DNA of 64,000 nucleotides from Tenacibaculum sp. 190524A05c (GTDB taxonomy: Bacteria; Bacteroidota; Bacteroidia; Flavobacteriales; Flavobacteriaceae): the NCBI RefSeq assembly GCF_964036595.1, contig NZ_OZ038523.1, forward strand, positions 586,501-650,500. Reading direction: 5' to 3'. Below the pieces are notes generated by a model, which worked only from the letters and a program-made list of their open reading frames with translations, was not told the origin of the DNA and did no database searches. This document shows positions 52,741-62,167 of this stretch, piece by piece; positions within the stretch are counted from its first letter, which is position 1, and each line of letters begins with the position of its first letter. A program made the translations under genes and the position numbers.

Positions 52741-53658
52741 ATGTTTAGCAATTTAGCAACGAATAGAATTCTAGTCCTTTCAATCCTATCTATTTCTATT
52801 TTTTATTCTTGTAAACAAGAAAAGAAAGAAGCAAATGGAAATGAAGAAAAAGCAGTTGATACAACAAATTTAGAATTAAAGAAAGCTTTGACTTTTTATG
52901 CTTCTTTTGATAACGGTGTTAAAGCTGATTTTGCTTTGGGAGATGCTGAAATGTATACAGTTCCTAATCGTAAAGCAGTTGATTCTGCGAAAGTAGGACT
53001 GCACAAACCAGATATTAAACTTGAAGAAAATAAAGGGAAATTTGGTTCTGGGTTAGTTTTTACTGAACGAAGTAAAGGATATATCTATTATCCTAGTACA
53101 AAAAATATTGCTTATGATTCAATTAATTGGAATGGAACAATTTCATTTTGGTTAAGTTTAGATCCAGCTAAAGATTTAGAACCAGGCTATTGTGATCCTA
53201 TTCAAATCACAGATGTAAGTTATAACGATGCTGCGATTTGGGTTGATTTCACAAAAGAAAACCCACGTGATTTTAGATTAGGAGTAATTGGAGATAGAAA
53301 TGTTTGGAACCCAAATCCAGAAGGACCAGATAATGAAAATCCTATTTTTAATAAGCGATTAACTGGAGTTAAAAATCCTCCTTTTGGAACTGGTCAATGG
53401 ACTCATATTTTAATTAATTTTTCTGGTTTAAATACTAAAGAAGGAAAAGCATCTTTATATATGAATGGTGAGTTGAAAGGAACAAGAGAAAATATTGATA
53501 CTCCTTTTACTTGGGAGCTCGATAAGTCTAACATCTATTTAGGATTAGGATATATTGGTTTAATGGATGAATTATCAATTTATAACAGAAGTCTTACCGA
53601 TAAAGAGATAACAGCTTTATATCAATTAGAAAATGGTGTTCATTCAATTTTAAAGTAA
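52741..53658 (+). CDS. LamG-domain lipoprotein
   Basis: The 305-aa protein has a lipoprotein signal ending FYSC (Cys at about 24) and a concanavalin/LamG-like domain (about 50-300), seen in LTFYASFDNG, FGSGLVFTE, GTISFWLSLDP, WTHILINFSG and YNRSLTDKEITALYQ. Such domains bind sugars or proteins at the cell surface. It has its own promoter and converges with the LytTR operon. Ligand unknown. Confidence 0.85.
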   Translation: MFSNLATNRILVLSILSISIFYSCKQEKKEANGNEEKAVDTTNLELKKALTFYASFDNGVKADFALGDAEMYTVPNRKAVDSAKVGLHKPDIKLEENKGKFGSGLVFTERSKGYIYYPSTKNIAYDSINWNGTISFWLSLDPAKDLEPGYCDPIQITDVSYNDAAIWVDFTKENPRDFRLGVIGDRNVWNPNPEGPDNENPIFNKRLTGVKNPPFGTGQWTHILINFSGLNTKEGKASLYMNGELKGTRENIDTPFTWELDKSNIYLGLGYIGLMDELSIYNRSLTDKEITALYQLENGVHSILK

Positions 53659-53683
53659 GATTGATTGTTAGTTCTTTTTAAAA

Positions 53684-54436
53684 TCAAGAGTTCAACCATT
53701 GTTTAAAATCACTAGTTTTTTGTCTACTTACAATAAACTCTTGATCTCTAGGATTAGTGATTGATAGCTTGACTCTATGATTAAAGTGTGCATTTAATTT
53801 TTCAACTGAAGATTTCGAAACAATCTGACCTCGGTTAATCTTATAGAATTGAGAATGATTTAGAGAAGAATACAATTGATCAATTGTTTCATCTATTATA
53901 AATCGTTTGTGATGTGTAACTCCAAATGTGATACTATTTTCAGAATACGCATATAATATTTCTGATATTTTGATTTGAACAAAGCCACTACCCTCTTTTA
54001 CCAAAATTCCAGATCTATATTGCGGTTCTTGCATGGAATCAAGAAGTTGTTTTAAAATTGCTGGCTGAATAGAATTAGAAGAGTTTGTTTTATTGAATTT
54101 AGTTAAAGCAGCATCTAAATCTTCTCGCTGAATTGGTTTTAACAAATAATCTATACTATTTACTTTAAACGCTTGAATTGCATACTGATCAAAAGCAGTC
54201 GTAAAAATTATTGGTGATTCTACTTCTATATGCTGAAATATCTCAAAACTTAAGCCATCCGCTAATTGAATATCCATAAATATTAGATCTGGATTCTTAT
54301 TGATTTTAAACCAAGAAATAGCATCCTCTACAGAATCAATTATTTCCAATACATTGAAGTTTAAACCACTTTTATTAAGTAAGTTTTCTAATTGTCGAGC
54401 AGCTCTTGGTTCGTCTTCAATAATAAGTAAATTCAT
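53684..54436 (-). CDS. LytTR-type response regulator
   Basis: The 250-aa protein has a receiver domain (about 1-120) with phospho-acceptor Asp55 in FMDIQLADG and Lys in LLKPIQREDL, and a C-terminal LytTR DNA-binding domain (about 150-248) with INRGQIVSKSSVEKL. It lies 2 bp after the histidine kinase gene and is its partner. LytTR regulators control surface or stress functions; targets are not shown here. Confidence 0.93.
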   Translation of the reverse strand: MNLLIIEDEPRAARQLENLLNKSGLNFNVLEIIDSVEDAISWFKINKNPDLIFMDIQLADGLSFEIFQHIEVESPIIFTTAFDQYAIQAFKVNSIDYLLKPIQREDLDAALTKFNKTNSSNSIQPAILKQLLDSMQEPQYRSGILVKEGSGFVQIKISEILYAYSENSITFGVTHHKRFIIDETIDQLYSSLNHSQFYKINRGQIVSKSSVEKLNAHFNHRVKLSITNPRDQEFIVSRQKTSDFKQWLNS

Positions 54437-54438
54437 AA

Positions 54439-55512
54439 CTATTTCTTTAGATCAGATGACTGTAGTAAAGGTAAAAATACTTTAAAAGAATCATTATCCT
54501 TTTCGATTTGTATCGGAGTATTAGAAATTAAACTGTATCGTTTTTCTATATTTTTCAATCCAATTTTGGTTGAAGGAAGTTTAGTAGACTTCAATTGTAT
54601 ATTATTTGAAACTAATATTTTATCATCTATAAGTTCAATAGAAATTTCAAGAGGTTTTGATTTTGATACCACGTTATGCTTTATAGCATTTTCAGTTAAA
54701 AGCTGTAAACTCATTGGAACAATTAGTTTATTCAAATATTGAGAAGGAATATTCCAATGTACTTTTAAGTTATCACCAAATCTTTCTTTTTGAATATGAA
54801 TATAAGCCTTCACGAACTTCATTTCTTTTTCCAATGATATAAGATTTGAATCTCCAGATTCTATAATAAAACGGTATACGTTCGATAAATTATCTACAAA
54901 TGTTTTAGCGTTTTCCTTAGGGTCTTGATCTATGATATCTCTTAAAGTATTCAAACTATTAAAAAGAAAATGCGGTTGTGCTTGATTTCTAAGCGTATCG
55001 AGTTGTGCTTGTATAATTATTTGTTTCGTCTGTTCTTCTTCACGAATAGATTTTTTCAATCGAACATAGTAATATATGGCTTCATAAATAGCCATTGTCA
55101 TAGTTGTAATAATGGTTACTGGAAGTAAAATTCTTAATTGTGTGGTATGATTTACATTATCTCCTAATAATGAAAAGAAGAATTTAATAAACTTACCTCC
55201 TAAGTAATCTACCAGAGTAACCACAATAATTATTGATGATATAAAGATGACAATTCTCTTAGTATCATCTTTAAAATTTGGATATTTTTTTCTCAATAGA
55301 ATTAATATTCCCCTAAGAATCATCCAATCACAAATGGTATAAAACAACGAAACACTCCAACTCCAAATTGCAATAGAAAATGGTAACCTGATAAAAGATT
55401 TACTGAATAAATAATCGGTAATAAAACTTAGCATTAGAATTCCAATTAAACTAAACCAGAAGTCATTAAAACCTAGATATTGTATTCGCTTTTTTCTATT
55501 GAATATGAACAT
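54439..55512 (-). CDS. LytS-type sensor histidine kinase
   Basis: The 357-aa protein has four hydrophobic segments (about 17-145), a coiled region, and a His_kinase domain (PF06580) with His181 in PHFLFNSLNTLRD, then an ATPase region with LTENAIKHN. There is no extracytoplasmic sensor domain of size, so the membrane part or an upstream membrane protein is likely the sensor. It lies 3 bp after the 266-aa membrane protein gene. Confidence 0.92.
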   Translation of the reverse strand: MFIFNRKKRIQYLGFNDFWFSLIGILMLSFITDYLFSKSFIRLPFSIAIWSWSVSLFYTICDWMILRGILILLRKKYPNFKDDTKRIVIFISSIIIVVTLVDYLGGKFIKFFFSLLGDNVNHTTQLRILLPVTIITTMTMAIYEAIYYYVRLKKSIREEEQTKQIIIQAQLDTLRNQAQPHFLFNSLNTLRDIIDQDPKENAKTFVDNLSNVYRFIIESGDSNLISLEKEMKFVKAYIHIQKERFGDNLKVHWNIPSQYLNKLIVPMSLQLLTENAIKHNVVSKSKPLEISIELIDDKILVSNNIQLKSTKLPSTKIGLKNIEKRYSLISNTPIQIEKDNDSFKVFLPLLQSSDLKK

Positions 55513-55515
55513 GAT

Positions 55516-56316
55516 TTAAAATCTTAAGAATGGAATTCCCTGCTTAGCTTGATAAAATGTAAAACCAATCCAACTAGCATATAACAATCCGAAAAGTAAA
55601 ACTAATAGCACTTGTTTTTTATTCGTAAAATTTAATTTTTTAGAGAGTGCATATGCGAATAAAGGAATAATTTGAATAGCATGCAAACCAAAGAAGTGAG
55701 CAACTCTTAAATCACCAGCGATTGTACTCCAATTTACTAAAGGTAAGCCTTCTCCTCCATCTGCAACTCCAATATTATGTGACATTTGACTGATCATTTG
55801 TCCACCGATCCAACTTCCAAATATAATGATGGCCCATCCTAAAACAATTCCTATTTGAATCGATTTCGAGGTATTTAATTTAAGTCGTATCGAATCAAAT
55901 AACATTAATACCATAATTAAAACATTGATTCCAATTAATAATCCCATCATACCAAATAAAACTCCGTCTACTAAAGAAGATTGATTGTAATGCGATTGAA
56001 CGCCTCTAGCTCCTTGCATTACAATTATTGCAGTTTCAAAGAAAATAGTGAAAGAAACAATATTATTTATAATATTCCTTTTCTTTTTTGAATAGGGATA
56101 GAAGGTAATTAAATATCCAGAAGTCATTAAAAAAATAGCATCTGATATCAGAAATTTTAAGGGTTTTATCCATACGTTTACTCCCAACAACGTTCGTTCA
56201 TCAACAAATAATCCGATAATAGCTACAACAGCAAATAGTAAATGAATTATTACAATACTAAACAGTATAGGACTTTGTTTTTTTACCGTATTAATTACTT
56301 CATTAAGATATTTCAT
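55516..56316 (-). CDS. Conserved multi-pass membrane protein
   Basis: The 266-aa protein has about seven hydrophobic segments and polar conserved-looking blocks VMQGARGVQSHYNQS and GDLRVAHFFGLHAIQIIP, which hold several His and Arg residues that could bind a ligand or heme. It is not recognised. Its gene overlaps the upstream membrane-protein gene by 14 bp and precedes the LytS kinase by 3 bp, so it may be the sensory partner of that kinase. Confidence 0.7.
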   Translation of the reverse strand: MKYLNEVINTVKKQSPILFSIVIIHLLFAVVAIIGLFVDERTLLGVNVWIKPLKFLISDAIFLMTSGYLITFYPYSKKKRNIINNIVSFTIFFETAIIVMQGARGVQSHYNQSSLVDGVLFGMMGLLIGINVLIMVLMLFDSIRLKLNTSKSIQIGIVLGWAIIIFGSWIGGQMISQMSHNIGVADGGEGLPLVNWSTIAGDLRVAHFFGLHAIQIIPLFAYALSKKLNFTNKKQVLLVLLFGLLYASWIGFTFYQAKQGIPFLRF

Positions 56317-56734
56317 TTTCAGTCTTTTTAAAAGATTTCATAATCATAAATAATAGAAAACCAATTGGTCCAAACATAAAAGTTCCCAATAAACAAGGTG
56401 CAATTAGAAGTTGATGAATATTATATTTTTTATTCTGATTAACAATCCACATTCCAACTAGTAAATCAAAAGCTAAGTAATGAACCCAACCCGCTAAAAC
56501 AGCATTCTCTTTTGTGAAAAGTTCCATTACAGAATTTAATCTTCCAAAATCCATCATTCCTTCTGTAGCTAAATACTGGATGACATAAACAGCATAAACT
56601 AGAGATAAGAGTATAGGAATTAACTTATAATCAATAAGAAACCTTGTTACTTTCCATTTCGGGACAAAGAGTAATAAGATCCACATTGGCATTGCTATAA
56701 AATTTGCAATCGAAAATATTTCTGATGTTGTCAT
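56303..56734 (-). CDS. ABA4-like membrane protein
   Basis: This 143-aa protein (Met12 of a longer frame from 56767, chosen because MTTSEIFSIANF starts the family pattern) has four hydrophobic segments. MPMWILLLF, FTKENAVLAGWVHYLAFDLL and PIGFLLFM match the ABA4-like family (PF14108), known in plants for a carotenoid step and widespread in bacteria. It opens the LytS/LytTR operon. Function here is unknown. Confidence 0.78.
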   Translation of the reverse strand: MTTSEIFSIANFIAMPMWILLLFVPKWKVTRFLIDYKLIPILLSLVYAVYVIQYLATEGMMDFGRLNSVMELFTKENAVLAGWVHYLAFDLLVGMWIVNQNKKYNIHQLLIAPCLLGTFMFGPIGFLLFMIMKSFKKTENEIS

Positions 56735-57036
56735 AGTAATACGTTTTAAGAGTTGGTTATGACTCAAATCTCTGCATAATTAGAGAATAATAGAAGCTAA
56801 TACTTTTGAATTGTCGTTATTTCATGTTGAATTGATACATTATATCTAATATTGGTTCTGGTTAATATTATCTTGTAACATAAAGCTAATAAAGTGTTTA
56901 GGAAAAACACCTATACCGTTAAGAGGTAAATACCTAATAATTTGGATATTATTCCCTTAGAAAATACAAGTCTTCTCCTTTATTCTACACTTTTCATTCC
57001 GAATAAATTCGTAAAGCATTAAAAACCAGTTGTTTT

Positions 57037-57543
57037 ATGAAGTGTTTTCAATTTCTATTCGTGTTTTTACCATTGTTAATTCTAGCAGATTGTAAATCAT
57101 ACTCTTTACAGTCTAGAAGTAACGAATTAGAACATGTACAAACTTCACAAAATGATTCTGTAGTTTTTTTTAAAAAAGGTTTTTCAATAAGGTTACCCGA
57201 TTCATTTTCAATTATAAATGCCGTTGAAGATGATACTCATTTTTTTGAGACTAGAAATATAAATCAATCTATAATTATGTCTTATGAATATGGCGCAGGA
57301 AAAGCTAAAATTAACCCTTCGAATTATTTGGGTAAGAAAAACCTTAAAAAATTCACCTTAAGAACAACTCAAAAAAAAGAATTGAACATTTATTACGAAG
57401 AGCAAAATGCATCTTTCAGAACTATTCAAGGAAAGGTATTTATGACAAAGGAAGCAAAAGAAGAACACATACTGGATTTCAATACAACTAAAGATCAATT
57501 CGAAAAATTTAAATCAATTATAAAAACCATAACTAAAAACTAA
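57037..57543 (+). CDS. Small lipoprotein of unknown function
   Basis: The 168-aa protein has a lipoprotein signal ending LADC (Cys at about 19) and a compact beta-rich domain with KKGFSIRLPDSFSI and YEEQNASFRTIQGKVF. It is not recognised. It lies 5 bp before the metalloprotease gene, which suggests a partner, inhibitor or chaperone role for that enzyme. Confidence 0.7.
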   Translation: MKCFQFLFVFLPLLILADCKSYSLQSRSNELEHVQTSQNDSVVFFKKGFSIRLPDSFSIINAVEDDTHFFETRNINQSIIMSYEYGAGKAKINPSNYLGKKNLKKFTLRTTQKKELNIYYEEQNASFRTIQGKVFMTKEAKEEHILDFNTTKDQFEKFKSIIKTITKN

Positions 57544-57548
57544 ATAAT

Positions 57549-59867
57549 ATGAAAACCAAACTATTACTAGCATTTGGCCTAGGAATTTCTTGTTTGTTGT
57601 TAAATGCACAAGAAATAGGCTGTGCTGCAAAACCATCACAACTACATGTAAGAGCATGGAAAAATCAAAATTCTGTTTTTAACAAACGACTGAAGTTTGT
57701 AAAAACTTATTCTTTAGAGAATTTAAAAAACATTAAGAAGATTCAATTAAAGAATAATAATTTTAAACTTATTGAAAACAAGTTTACAAAAATAAAAACA
57801 CCTAGTAGTGGAGAGTTATTTGGAAGCGTTAGAGAAATTCCTATTGTAGCTCATATATTAAGAAAGAATGATGGTACAGGAGGAACAAATAGAGCAACAA
57901 TTCAGGCATCTATAGATAGAGCAAATACAGCATATGCTCCTTTAAATATGAGTTTTTACATTCATAGTATAAAGTATATAAATTCTACAAGTGCCTACAA
58001 TACCACATTTGACGTTCATGAAGAAAGAACTGGATTATCGGTAACCACAAGAAATGTAAAAAGGAAACTAAATATTTATTTTGTTCAAAATTCTACAACG
58101 TCTTGGGCAAATTTTCCGAGTACTGATGCTAAAAAGCAACATATTTTAATGAAAAATAGTCATGTCACAAATGAGTCTACTTTAGCTCATGAAATTGGAC
58201 ATTGGTTCGATTTATGGCATACACATGAAACTGTTGCTGGTTCTGAATTGGTAAATGGTAGCAATTGTAGTTCTGCAGGAGATTTAATTTGTGATACTGC
58301 TGCTGATCCAAGTTTGTCTGGAAGAGTTAATAATTCTTGTGGATATACAGGAACGGCAAGAGATGCTAATAGAGATTTATATACGCCGGATCCTAGAAAT
58401 TTAATGAGTTATTCTCTTAAAAAATGTAGAACACGTTTTTCTAGAGGACAAATTTTTAGAATTCAATCTGCTTATTTAGGAATGGAAACAGATAGAGGTT
58501 ATACATTCGATGGAGCAACAAATGGAGTAATTAAAGGATTTGGAAGTGCCTTTGCTACAGGTGATTTTAATGGTGATGGATTGCTTGATTATGCAATTGG
58601 AGCGAAAAACAGTAACGATAACGAAGGAAGAGTTTTTATTTATAAAGGAAGAAGATTTGGATTTCCTGTTTACTCTCAAACCTTAGATCAAAGAGGTTTA
58701 GGAATTAATGAAAAGGGAGATTTATTCGGTTATAGCTTAGCTGCTGGCGATTTCAATGGAGATGGCAAAGATGATTTAGCGGTAGGATTACCTGGTGAAT
58801 CTCCAGCAAGTGATCCAAAATCAGGGTTTGTAATGACTTTTAAAGGAACTTCAGGTGATTTAAGACCATGGCAAGGTATTGGACAAAAAGGTTTGGGAGT
58901 AAATGAAGGTGGAGATTTATTTGGAGCGAGCTTAGCTGCTGGTGATTTTAATGGCGATGGTAAAGATGATTTAGCAGTTGGTTTACCTGGAGAAGCACCT
59001 GCTAGTGATCCAAAATCAGGATTCGTAATGACGTTTAAAGGAAGTAGTTCGAAACTAAATCCATGGCAAGGTATTGGTCAAAAAGGATTAGGAATGAACG
59101 AACGTGGAGATAAATTTGGAGCAAGTTTAGCCTCAGGAGATTTTAATGGAGATGGAAAAGATGATTTAGCGGTTGGGGTTCCTGGTGAATCCCCAGGAAG
59201 AGATCCAAGATCTGGAGTGGTAATGACTTTTAAAGGAAGTAGCACAAAATTAAACCCTTGGCAAAGTATTGATCAAAAAGGAATTGGAGCAAATGAAAAT
59301 GGAGACGAATTTGGTGCAGCTTTAGCTGTGGGTGATTTTAATGGAGATGGTAAAGATGATTTGGCAGTTGGTTTACCTGGAGAAGCTCCTGGCAGATATC
59401 CAAAATCAGGTTATGTAATGACGTTTAAAGGTAGTAGCACAAGATTAAATCCATGGCATGGAATAGATCAACAAGGAATTGGTTCAAATGAACGTGGAGA
59501 TCAGTTTGGTGCTGCATTAACGGCTGGAGACTTTAATGGCGATGGCAAAGATGATTTAGCAGTTGGTTTACCTGGAGAAGCTCCTGGAAGAGATCCAAAA
59601 TCAGGGTTTGTAATGACGTTTAAGGGTGGAACATCGAGATTAACTGCTTGGCAAGGTGTTGATCAAAAAGGCTTAGGAGCAAATGAACAAGGAGACTTAT
59701 TTGGTCGCGCTTTAATTGCTGGAGACTTTAATGGAGATAATAAATATGATTTAATCATTGGTGCTCCATCTGAAAAACCAGGGAATAGTCCAATTCAAAG
59801 TGGATTTTCATTTTTATTTAAAGGAGGCTTGGCCGGAGTTGTAAAACTAAAAGGAATTAAACCATAA
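57549..59867 (+). CDS. Secreted M43-like metalloprotease with FG-GAP repeats
   Basis: The 772-aa protein has a signal peptide (ending NAQ at 21) and a pappalysin-like (M43) metzincin domain: HEIGHWFDLWH at 214-224 binds zinc, and NLMSYSL forms the Met-turn. From about residue 325 to the end it has FG-GAP repeats with FNGDGKDDLAVGLPGE that bind calcium and form a propeller. Five units of exactly 65 residues (195 bp each) run from 58716 to 59690. No type IX sorting domain is evident at the C-terminus. It probably degrades host or environmental proteins. Confidence 0.9.
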   Translation: MKTKLLLAFGLGISCLLLNAQEIGCAAKPSQLHVRAWKNQNSVFNKRLKFVKTYSLENLKNIKKIQLKNNNFKLIENKFTKIKTPSSGELFGSVREIPIVAHILRKNDGTGGTNRATIQASIDRANTAYAPLNMSFYIHSIKYINSTSAYNTTFDVHEERTGLSVTTRNVKRKLNIYFVQNSTTSWANFPSTDAKKQHILMKNSHVTNESTLAHEIGHWFDLWHTHETVAGSELVNGSNCSSAGDLICDTAADPSLSGRVNNSCGYTGTARDANRDLYTPDPRNLMSYSLKKCRTRFSRGQIFRIQSAYLGMETDRGYTFDGATNGVIKGFGSAFATGDFNGDGLLDYAIGAKNSNDNEGRVFIYKGRRFGFPVYSQTLDQRGLGINEKGDLFGYSLAAGDFNGDGKDDLAVGLPGESPASDPKSGFVMTFKGTSGDLRPWQGIGQKGLGVNEGGDLFGASLAAGDFNGDGKDDLAVGLPGEAPASDPKSGFVMTFKGSSSKLNPWQGIGQKGLGMNERGDKFGASLASGDFNGDGKDDLAVGVPGESPGRDPRSGVVMTFKGSSTKLNPWQSIDQKGIGANENGDEFGAALAVGDFNGDGKDDLAVGLPGEAPGRYPKSGYVMTFKGSSTRLNPWHGIDQQGIGSNERGDQFGAALTAGDFNGDGKDDLAVGLPGEAPGRDPKSGFVMTFKGGTSRLTAWQGVDQKGLGANEQGDLFGRALIAGDFNGDNKYDLIIGAPSEKPGNSPIQSGFSFLFKGGLAGVVKLKGIKP
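58716..59690 (+). repeat. Tandem 195-bp coding repeats (5 units)
   Basis: Five successive units of 195 bp, each starting with GGAGA and encoding GDxFGxxLxxGDFNGDGKDD, start at 58716, 58911, 59106, 59301 and 59496. All have the same length and similar DNA. A sixth, more diverged unit starts at 59691. Such repeats can expand or contract by recombination. Confidence 0.9.
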
Positions 59868-59888
59868 TTTTTTGTATACGTTTGAATT

Positions 59889-59923
59889 AATGCTCAAATA
59901 CTATCAGTGTTTGAGCATTTTTT
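59889..59923 (+). terminator. Rho-independent terminator
   Basis: AATGCTCAAA (59889-59898) and TTTGAGCATT (59910-59919) form a 10-bp stem followed by Ts to 59923, 22 bp after the metalloprotease stop. Confidence 0.9.
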
Positions 59924-60052
59924 ATGAATAGATATATTTATATCGATGAATTAAAAAATACTGTGGTCTAGTAATTTTTCAAAGTCATTATTATTAAGTA
60001 CATTGGTGAATTGATTGTAAATTATACAAATTTTTATACCAGATTTTCCCCG

Positions 60053-62062
60053 ATGTATAGATTAAACTATCATTTTTTGAAGTTTATTCTCAGTTCTGTT
60101 TTGTTATTATTTTCCTTGAATTCAAGTTTTGGTTTTGTTGAAGCTAATAATGATCCGGTACGAATAGATATTCAAAATATAAGTATTGACTCTAATTCTG
60201 AAATTAATCTTAGTTCGGGATGGGAATTCTATTGGAATAAATTATTAGAACCAACACAATTTAATGCAGACATAAAACCTGACAGTATCATTAGTTTACA
60301 TAACTGGACAGGATTTGTGCTAAACAATAAAAAGTTGTCATCATTTGGTTATGCAACTTATCGTCTAAAATTCTCAATTCCAATTGAGAGACCTAATCTT
60401 TCTGTTTTTATTCCACCTGCCTACTCTTCTTCCAAAACTTGGATTAATGGTAAATTAATTTCTGAATTTGGTAAAGTTGCTACAACTCAAGCAAAGACAA
60501 TGCATAGAAGGTATCCTCAAACTATTCCTTTGGATATTCATGAGTCTGAATTTGAAATCGTAATTCAAGTAGCTAATTTTTATCATAACAAAGCAGGATT
60601 AGACAAACCATTAGTACTAGCAAGTAGTACTCATATGAAATCTAAGAATAGAAAAAAGATAATGGCAGATATGCTTTTTATTGGATGTTTAGGTTTCATC
60701 GGTTTTTTCTTTTTATTATTCTATTTCTTTTATTGGAATAAAGACAAGGCTATCTTATTATTAGGTATAGCTTGTGTTTGTTTGTCGTACATGGCTATTA
60801 GTAGTAGATATGCTCCTTTAGCAGAAATATTTCGTAATGCTAGTTGGGCATTTTTAACAAGAATAGAATACGTTTCACTTTTTTGTGCCGGCACAGCAGC
60901 AAGCTTATTTTTCAATCAAATTTTTAAAAGGTTTACTCATGCCCCTTATCCTAAAATATTAATTTATGGATTTTATATTTTAAGTTTTCTGGTAATTGTT
61001 TTACCAGCACCTTATTTCACACAATTTGTGTTTCCTTTCTTGGTTTATATGATTGTTAATATTCTTTATGTGTTTTTCATTATTGCTAAATCGATAAAAG
61101 AAAAAAGACATGATTCAGTTTTATTATTGGTAAGTGTGCTTTTAGGAACAATTGTGTTTTTCCTGCATATTTTTGTATTCTTAGGAAAACTAGAGAACGC
61201 AATTATCTATGTGAATTTTGGCTATGTTTTGGTTTTTTTATTGTTGTCAATGCTTTTAATGGTAAGGTTTTCTACTTCATTCAAACAACTAGAAAGGGCA
61301 AAAGAATTAGCTGTAAGTCAAAGAAGAGAAATTTCCACTAAATCCAATGAACTTTCTAAAATGAATCTCGAGTTAAAGGAGAATCTTAGACAATTGGAAA
61401 GTTACAATGCAGAATTAGATAGTTTTAATCATATCGTTTCTCACGATTTAAAAGCTCCACTAGTGGCAATGCATACTTTAATAACATTCATTGAAGAGGA
61501 TTTATCGCTTGAACTTGATGAAACATCTAAATCTCATTTTGACTTGTTGAAAGGAAGAATTTCAAAAATGGATGCATTAATTAATGGATTGTTAGAATAT
61601 TCGAAAGTTGCTAAAGGTGATAAAGTAAAAGAATTGTTTAGCTTGAATAGTTTATTAAAAGAAATTGTAGATATTCTTGACTTTGGAAATACTAATACCA
61701 TTCTATTTCCTGATGAAGATATTCAGGTTTATGCGAGTAAAATTGAGTTAGAGCACGTTTTCCAGAATTTAATAAGTAATGCCATTAAATATTGTGATAA
61801 GGAAAAGGTGATAATTGAAATTTCTGCACTTATTACTGATGAAAAATATGTGTTTTCAGTAAAAGATAATGGTCCAGGAATAGACCAAAAATATCATTCT
61901 AAAATATTCGAGATGTTTGGTCAATTAGATAAAGATGACGAAACAAGCACAGGTATTGGTTTAACGATTGTTCAAAAAATCGTAAAAGAAAATTATGGTG
62001 AAATTACTGTAGATTCAGAAAATGGAAAAGGAACTAACTTTAAATTTACGTGGAAGATTTAA
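60053..62062 (+). CDS. 7TMR-DISM-type sensor histidine kinase
   Basis: The 669-aa protein begins at the ATG at 60053, because a signal-like segment follows it (MYRLNYHFLKFILSSVLLLF), rather than at the TTG at 60011. It has an extracytoplasmic sensor part (about 30-200, with SGWEFYWNKLLEP), seven hydrophobic segments (about 200-410), a coiled coil, a HisKA domain with FNHIVSHDLKAPL and an ATPase domain with NLISNAIKYC, DNGPGID and GIGLTIVQK. No receiver is fused and no response regulator lies beside it, so it is an orphan kinase. Its ligand may be a glycan or other small molecule. Confidence 0.9.
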   Translation: MYRLNYHFLKFILSSVLLLFSLNSSFGFVEANNDPVRIDIQNISIDSNSEINLSSGWEFYWNKLLEPTQFNADIKPDSIISLHNWTGFVLNNKKLSSFGYATYRLKFSIPIERPNLSVFIPPAYSSSKTWINGKLISEFGKVATTQAKTMHRRYPQTIPLDIHESEFEIVIQVANFYHNKAGLDKPLVLASSTHMKSKNRKKIMADMLFIGCLGFIGFFFLLFYFFYWNKDKAILLLGIACVCLSYMAISSRYAPLAEIFRNASWAFLTRIEYVSLFCAGTAASLFFNQIFKRFTHAPYPKILIYGFYILSFLVIVLPAPYFTQFVFPFLVYMIVNILYVFFIIAKSIKEKRHDSVLLLVSVLLGTIVFFLHIFVFLGKLENAIIYVNFGYVLVFLLLSMLLMVRFSTSFKQLERAKELAVSQRREISTKSNELSKMNLELKENLRQLESYNAELDSFNHIVSHDLKAPLVAMHTLITFIEEDLSLELDETSKSHFDLLKGRISKMDALINGLLEYSKVAKGDKVKELFSLNSLLKEIVDILDFGNTNTILFPDEDIQVYASKIELEHVFQNLISNAIKYCDKEKVIIEISALITDEKYVFSVKDNGPGIDQKYHSKIFEMFGQLDKDDETSTGIGLTIVQKIVKENYGEITVDSENGKGTNFKFTWKI

Positions 62063-62077
62063 TTGAATTCTGTAAAT

Positions 62078-62147
62078 AAAAGTTGGCTCAGAGAGTAATA
62101 GTTTATCCACATAAATAAACGTTTTAGTACTCTTGGAACCAACTTTT
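62078..62147. terminator. Branched terminator-like structure
   Basis: AAAAGTTGG (62078-62086) pairs with CCAACTTTT (62139-62147), AGAGTA (62092-62097) with TACTCT (62128-62133), and GTTTAT (62101-62106) with ATAAAC (62115-62120). T-runs on both outer sides allow termination in both directions between the convergent kinase and LRR protein genes. Confidence 0.75.
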
Positions 62148-62167
62148 TACTTTGAAACTAAAATGTT

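Noticed and set aside
58716..59690. CRISPR-like or intergenic repeat array
   Set aside because: The 195-bp units are long, coding and in frame within the metalloprotease gene, with no short repeats or spacers.
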